This document shows, piece by piece, positions 61,293 through 64,000 of a DNA stretch of 64,000 bases. Made by a program: the position numbers and the translations under genes. Position 1 is the first letter of the stretch. Every line of letters begins with the position of its first letter. The stretch is from Terriglobus roseus (lineage in GTDB: Bacteria; Acidobacteriota; Terriglobia; Terriglobales; Acidobacteriaceae). Location of the stretch: positions 3,348,001-3,412,000 of the forward strand of contig NZ_FNSD01000001.1 of NCBI RefSeq assembly GCF_900105625.1. Direction: 5' to 3'. The notes under the pieces are model-generated. The model made no database searches. It saw only the letters and a list, made by a program, of their open reading frames with translations, and had not been told where the DNA came from.

Positions 61293-61599
61293 CCTGTATG
61301 CAGTGCACAAACGGTCGTACGACTTCAAGGTTTTTCGAAGGGAAACTCTAGGTGAAGCGGCAGCAGATTCATTGCAACCGCGGTTAGTCGCGGGTCGGTT
61401 ACGTCGGCAGCATGCGATTGGTCGATTTCCGGCGCTGGAGGACGGGTTTGGGCGGGGCTGGTTGAAGGGTGTCCCCTACATAGACCGCGCGGAACCGTAG
61501 TGGGTTGCCAATGAGGATTGATCCCAGTACGGGCATCATGGGAGCCTCGTCTCAGACGCGAGACGTGAACCGCGCTCGATCTCGGGCTCGAGGCTCACG

Positions 61600-62589
61600 C
61601 TATCCCTTTGCAGATCGGGAAGTGAGCCCTGCTTGAGAGGGAATAGAAACATTTATAGATCTCAATTGCTTTTCAAGCGGTATCGCATCGGACGGGCAGA
61701 GAGACCTTACAAATCCGACTTTACCTAGTAAGCTTTGGACATCTTTGCTGCGACCACGCGTGGTGACTTTTCCGCGCTTGAGATTGTGGATTCCCGCACG
61801 AATCTCTCGAACCTTAAGTTTGCACGCCCTTAGCTCCTCCCGACCAAGACGGGCGCCGGTGACCAACTTAGAGCTTTTCCCCGTGAGGATCACACGCTTT
61901 TTTCTCGAGTCCCTTAGGCCGTTACATGCAAGCGTCTGCCGCACCAGTTCCATAACGTCACGCGACCTCTCACCTGAAAAGGTAAGATCGTCCACCCACA
62001 CGGTCGCCACGATGTCTTTCGCAACGCAATCCTGAATGATTGGTCCGTAAATTGAGGCAAGGAACAGATTCGCCAACGTTGGGCTAGTTGGAGCACCTTG
62101 GGGGAGGTGGAAATCGCATGTAGTTAGTTTTGTGAGTATTTTCGAAACCGGCGCCGAGCAGCATAGGATCTCGTGCCAGACCTTGTAAACATGTTCGTTG
62201 GTAAGATTTGGATAGTAGCTTTTGATATCCATCTTGACGATGGTGGTAGCGCCCAAGTGAGCGGCCGCATGCTCACGAACGCTGCGTTTCGGGACCGCCC
62301 CAAAGAGAAAATTAGGAAGGTTGAGTGGGAGCAGAAGTCTAGAGAGGATCCTCCTTTGAATCTTCTTTAACTCCACACCCGGGTTATCGATTTTCCTGAG
62401 CTTTTTAGTTTGCGGCTTCTTGGCATGGGGCTTGAGCGGTTTTGCCTGCTCAAACGGGGAGTAGTTTGCCTCCCATTCAGCTAAGCGCAACAATGCCTCT
62501 CGGCTTGCGCCGAGCAGATGTTCGAGTTCGCGGAGGCTGCGTAGTGGCAGCTGATCCAGAGGGAGACGTTTGTTGCGCTGAAGAGTCAT
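61600..62589 (-). CDS. Retron-type reverse transcriptase
   Basis: I take the ATG at 62589 (MTLQRNKRLPLDQ), 329 residues; a TTG at 62604 is possible. The RT order is intact: VELKKIQRRILSRLLLP, REHAAAHLGATTIVKMDIKSYYPNL (motif A with catalytic Asp about 121), FHLPQGAPTSPTLANLFLA (motif B), TVWVDDLTFSGERS (motif C, Asp200-Asp201), and KLVTGARLG, the VTG signature of retron RTs. The NAxxH-like HAAAH is also retron-like. Unusual points are Trp-Val in place of Tyr-Ala before the DD pair and KSYYPN in motif A. No maturase or endonuclease domain follows, arguing against a group II intron. The 5' end overlaps the XRE gene by 113 bp. Confidence 0.88.
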   Translation of the reverse strand: MTLQRNKRLPLDQLPLRSLRELEHLLGASREALLRLAEWEANYSPFEQAKPLKPHAKKPQTKKLRKIDNPGVELKKIQRRILSRLLLPLNLPNFLFGAVPKRSVREHAAAHLGATTIVKMDIKSYYPNLTNEHVYKVWHEILCCSAPVSKILTKLTTCDFHLPQGAPTSPTLANLFLASIYGPIIQDCVAKDIVATVWVDDLTFSGERSRDVMELVRQTLACNGLRDSRKKRVILTGKSSKLVTGARLGREELRACKLKVREIRAGIHNLKRGKVTTRGRSKDVQSLLGKVGFVRSLCPSDAIPLEKQLRSINVSIPSQAGLTSRSAKG

Positions 62590-62881
62590 GAGAGTCTCTA
62601 TCAACCTGCATTAAGAGTTCTGTAAGTGCCAGAGACAAACTCTCAATCTGTCCTGGTTTCGCTCGCTGCGCATCAGCCTCGCTTATGCCGAGCAAGCTAA
62701 GAAGATGAAAAGGCATCCTTAGAGCTTGGGCCAGTTTTTCGATGGTATCGAGCGTGGGCTGGCGCTTTCCGGATTCGATGAGAGAGAGATAGCTCCGATC
62801 GATGTTAGCGCGGTCCGCTAGTTCGCCTTGAGAAAGATCAGCAAGCGAGCGTGCTACACGGATAGCTTTTGAATAATTCAT
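62477..62881 (-). CDS. XRE-family HTH protein upstream of the reverse transcriptase
   Basis: The start at 62881 (MNYSKAIRVARSLAD) has AGGTGG five bases upstream and gives 134 residues. The HTH is LSQGELADRANIDRSYLSLIESGKRQPTLDTIEKLAQAL. A helical stretch with QIESLSLALTELLMQVD and a basic, low-complexity C-terminal tail (PPRTRTSARRKPRG) follow. The tail is encoded in the region that also encodes the start of the RT. HTH accessory proteins occur in some retron classes. Here it may repress the locus or serve as the DNA-binding part of an effector; the sequence does not decide. Confidence 0.82.
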   Translation of the reverse strand: MNYSKAIRVARSLADLSQGELADRANIDRSYLSLIESGKRQPTLDTIEKLAQALRMPFHLLSLLGISEADAQRAKPGQIESLSLALTELLMQVDRDSHDSSAQQTSPSGSAATTQPPRTRTSARRKPRGIVALS

Positions 62882-62924
62882 GTAAACCACCTGAGATGAA
62901 AGGAAAAACGGCTCCCCTTGGGAC

Positions 62925-63152
62925 TTACGCGATGACTTGAGCATGTGCGACTTCATAGGCTGCTTCTGCGATGCGAGCTACAACCAAGCGGACTTTTTCG
63001 TGGTCTAGCCTTGTCGCCTTCTGCAGCTTCTTTAGATCGCGGATGCCCTCGATCAATGCTTCGCGCTGCCCCGACGTCAGTTCGTTGTTTGCGTCACCGA
63101 GCATCTGCTTAATTAGTTCGATGCACGATTCGATTAGCTTTGACGTTTTCAT
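62925..63152 (-). CDS. Small helical protein of the retron-like locus, unknown family
   Basis: The ATG at 63152 has AGAGGAAA upstream; the frame stays open further upstream through the structured RNA region, which I treat as non-coding. The 75-residue product is almost entirely helical and charged (SKLIESCIELIKQMLGD, TSGQREALIEGIRDLKKLQKAT, DHEKVRLVVARIAEAAYEVAHAQ). I recognise no family. It lies 43 bp upstream of the XRE gene on the same strand and directly downstream of the putative msr-msd RNA, so it is a candidate effector, antitoxin or structural partner. Confidence 0.6.
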   Translation of the reverse strand: MKTSKLIESCIELIKQMLGDANNELTSGQREALIEGIRDLKKLQKATRLDHEKVRLVVARIAEAAYEVAHAQVIA

Positions 63153-63187
63153 AGTTGTTTCCTCTTCTCCCGTTTGAGCGGGGGCGC

Positions 63188-63370
63188 GTTCGCCGGAACC
63201 AGAGAAGGAACGAATGACGTCGGGGAGCCGTTCTCTGAGAGAGCCTAGCGAACACTGGGGCGCGCTGGCTGCCAGGGGTTGAGGCTTCGCCTCCCCGTTC
63301 TGGACTTTAGGGGCAGGAATTACCTGCCTGGGAATCAAATGATTCCCAATTACGCCTATTTCTAGGCACC
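63188..63370 (-). ncRNA. Putative retron msr-msd RNA
   Basis: Read on the minus strand, the 5' part holds four short hairpins in series. They are GCCTA-GAAA-TAGGC (63354-63367), GGGAATC-loop-GATTCCC (63330-63347), GGCAGG-loop-CCTGCC (63312-63328) and GAGGC-GAA-GCCTC (63281-63293). A longer nested hairpin follows: outer GTTCGC/GCGAAC at 63248-63253 and 63188-63193, inner CAGAGAA/TTCTCTG at 63231-63237 and 63200-63206. Short msr stems, then a long msd hairpin, then the ORFs, is the expected retron order. A TTGACA box lies at 63397-63402 and another at 63468-63473. I could not find a clear a1/a2 pairing, so the boundaries are approximate. Confidence 0.5.
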
Positions 63371-63616
63371 TGATTCCGATAAATCACACCAAGGATTGTC
63401 AAAGAGCTTTTCGAAAACATCAGCAGTAGCGCCGATCCATTGCTAGGCTATGACCTTGCTCCGCCCGTGTCAACACAAAAAATGACTCAAAGAAACATTA
63501 TTTACACAGCAACCGATGCCATCGTCCATTACTAGCGTTCGTGCCGAATTAAAACACTTCATCTGGAGGGCAAGTACGACAACGGCAACCGGCTACCGGC
63601 TAATCTCGGACAGCTC

Positions 63617-64000
63617 TCAGCGCCACTTGATGTTGCAGCCGAGGCTTGGGCTTTGTGGGGCGATTGGGGGTTGGTTTGTTAGGAGGGCCTGGATGGCGGC
63701 TTCGAGGTCGGCTCCGTGGGCTTCTGCGTGGATTTCCGGGTGGCGTTCGAGGCCGTTCTTTGCGTCGGAGTCGCGGTAGGGGCGGGTTCGGTCGAACTGG
63801 GCGTGGTAGGTAAGTTCGTAGTTGGTGTCGAAGAGGTAGAGGTCAGGGGTGCAGGCTGCGTGGAACTCGCGGGCTGTCTCCTGGGTGCTGTCGAGGAGGT
63901 AGGGGATGCCGAGCTTGTCCCAGCCGAGTCGGGTGGCCTGTTCGCGCATGAAGTCGGGGCCGTCCTCAGGGTGCTCGAGGATGTCGTTCGACATGATGGC
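63617..64000 (-). CDS. Thioredoxin/redoxin-family protein (C-terminal part, 5' end outside window)
   Basis: The frame is open through the right edge. The family match continues to the edge (AIMSNDILEHPEDGPDFM), so the ATG at 63994 is probably internal. The visible 127 residues resemble AhpC/TSA-like thioredoxin-fold proteins: LGIPYLLDSTQETAREFHAACTPDLYLFDTNYELTYHAQFDRTRPYRD, HGADLEAAIQALLTNQP and the typical end SLGCNIKWR. The ACTPDLYLFD segment holds the cis-proline. The N-terminal redox cysteines lie outside the window. It is the next gene upstream of the retron-like locus on the same strand. Confidence 0.85.
   Translation of the reverse strand, partial: AIMSNDILEHPEDGPDFMREQATRLGWDKLGIPYLLDSTQETAREFHAACTPDLYLFDTNYELTYHAQFDRTRPYRDSDAKNGLERHPEIHAEAHGADLEAAIQALLTNQPPIAPQSPSLGCNIKWR

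Noticed and set aside
61243-61500. 85-codon plus-strand frame in the gap before the reverse transcriptase
   Set aside because: It begins inside the hairpin cluster, has no ribosome site and no family similarity, and lies where composition is repeat driven.
61600-62589. Group II intron or diversity-generating retroelement as the source of the RT
   Set aside because: There is no maturase/X domain, no intron domain V-like structure was seen, and no variable-repeat/template-repeat pair was noticed nearby; the VTG motif and hairpin layout favour a retron.
63153-63338. Upstream extension of the 75-residue ORF through the hairpin region
   Set aside because: The extension overlaps the stems, is Pro/Ala/Gln-rich in an unstructured way, and the ATG at 63152 has a much better ribosome site.

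Overview
The window looks like chromosomal DNA of a GC-rich, Gram-negative, aerobic heterotroph. Gram-negative envelope genes are present: KdsB for Kdo, an outer-membrane barrel, Mpl/LdcA murein recycling and DapF. Many secreted peptidases (M28, M13, S53), Tat-exported enzymes, lactonase-type lipoproteins, DUF1844/DUF2062/DUF3467 proteins, TTG/GTG starts and many GC-rich palindromic repeats all fit Acidobacteriota, class Terriglobia (Terriglobus/Granulicella/Edaphobacter-like). That assignment is inference; there is no rRNA gene in the window.

Layout. 1-10 kb: 5' part of a Tat-exported GH1 beta-glucosidase, pncB, a DUF2062 protein, an OlsB/OlsA-like acyltransferase pair (probable ornithine lipid synthesis), a udk-punA nucleoside salvage pair, a MaoC dehydratase, an MBL hydrolase with a large acidic insertion, a small zinc-finger-like membrane protein and a rhomboid protease. 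10-19 kb: XRE and GNAT genes, fabG, an M28 peptidase, a sugar/exopolysaccharide acyltransferase, DUF2071, an unusual tandem ThyX, recA with a strong terminator, and a methyltransferase. 19-25.5 kb: coaD, an aminotransferase, then manC-manB-HAD (activated mannose supply) and kdsB. 25.5-36 kb: a CAT-anticodon tRNA, an S41-family protein lacking its catalytic dyad, a class A PBP, ribF, an MBL hydrolase, DUF1844, ygfZ, a secreted HExxH protein and mtnP.

36-43 kb: a decayed four-helix-bundle gene between 18-bp inverted repeats is inserted between mtnP and a PfkB kinase. A tightly overlapped run follows: membrane glycosyltransferase, dapF, ldcA, mpl, plsC. This is diaminopimelate/murein-peptide supply and recycling plus phospholipid synthesis. 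43-50 kb, minus strand: SPOR protein, outer-membrane barrel, NfeD-like protein, TPR protein, a GT39-type transferase, DUF3467, tRNA-Leu and a short asparaginase. 50-60 kb: two lactonase-fold lipoproteins, an M13 metalloprotease, a Tat-exported Gfo/Idh/MocA oxidoreductase and an S53 peptidase.

60-64 kb: a TetR gene diverges from a small membrane protein over a palindromic operator. Then comes a lower-GC accessory locus on the minus strand: a structured non-coding stretch, a 75-residue helical ORF, an XRE regulator and a retron-type reverse transcriptase overlapping it. This is the best candidate for an under-described system here. The window ends in a partial thioredoxin/redoxin-family gene.
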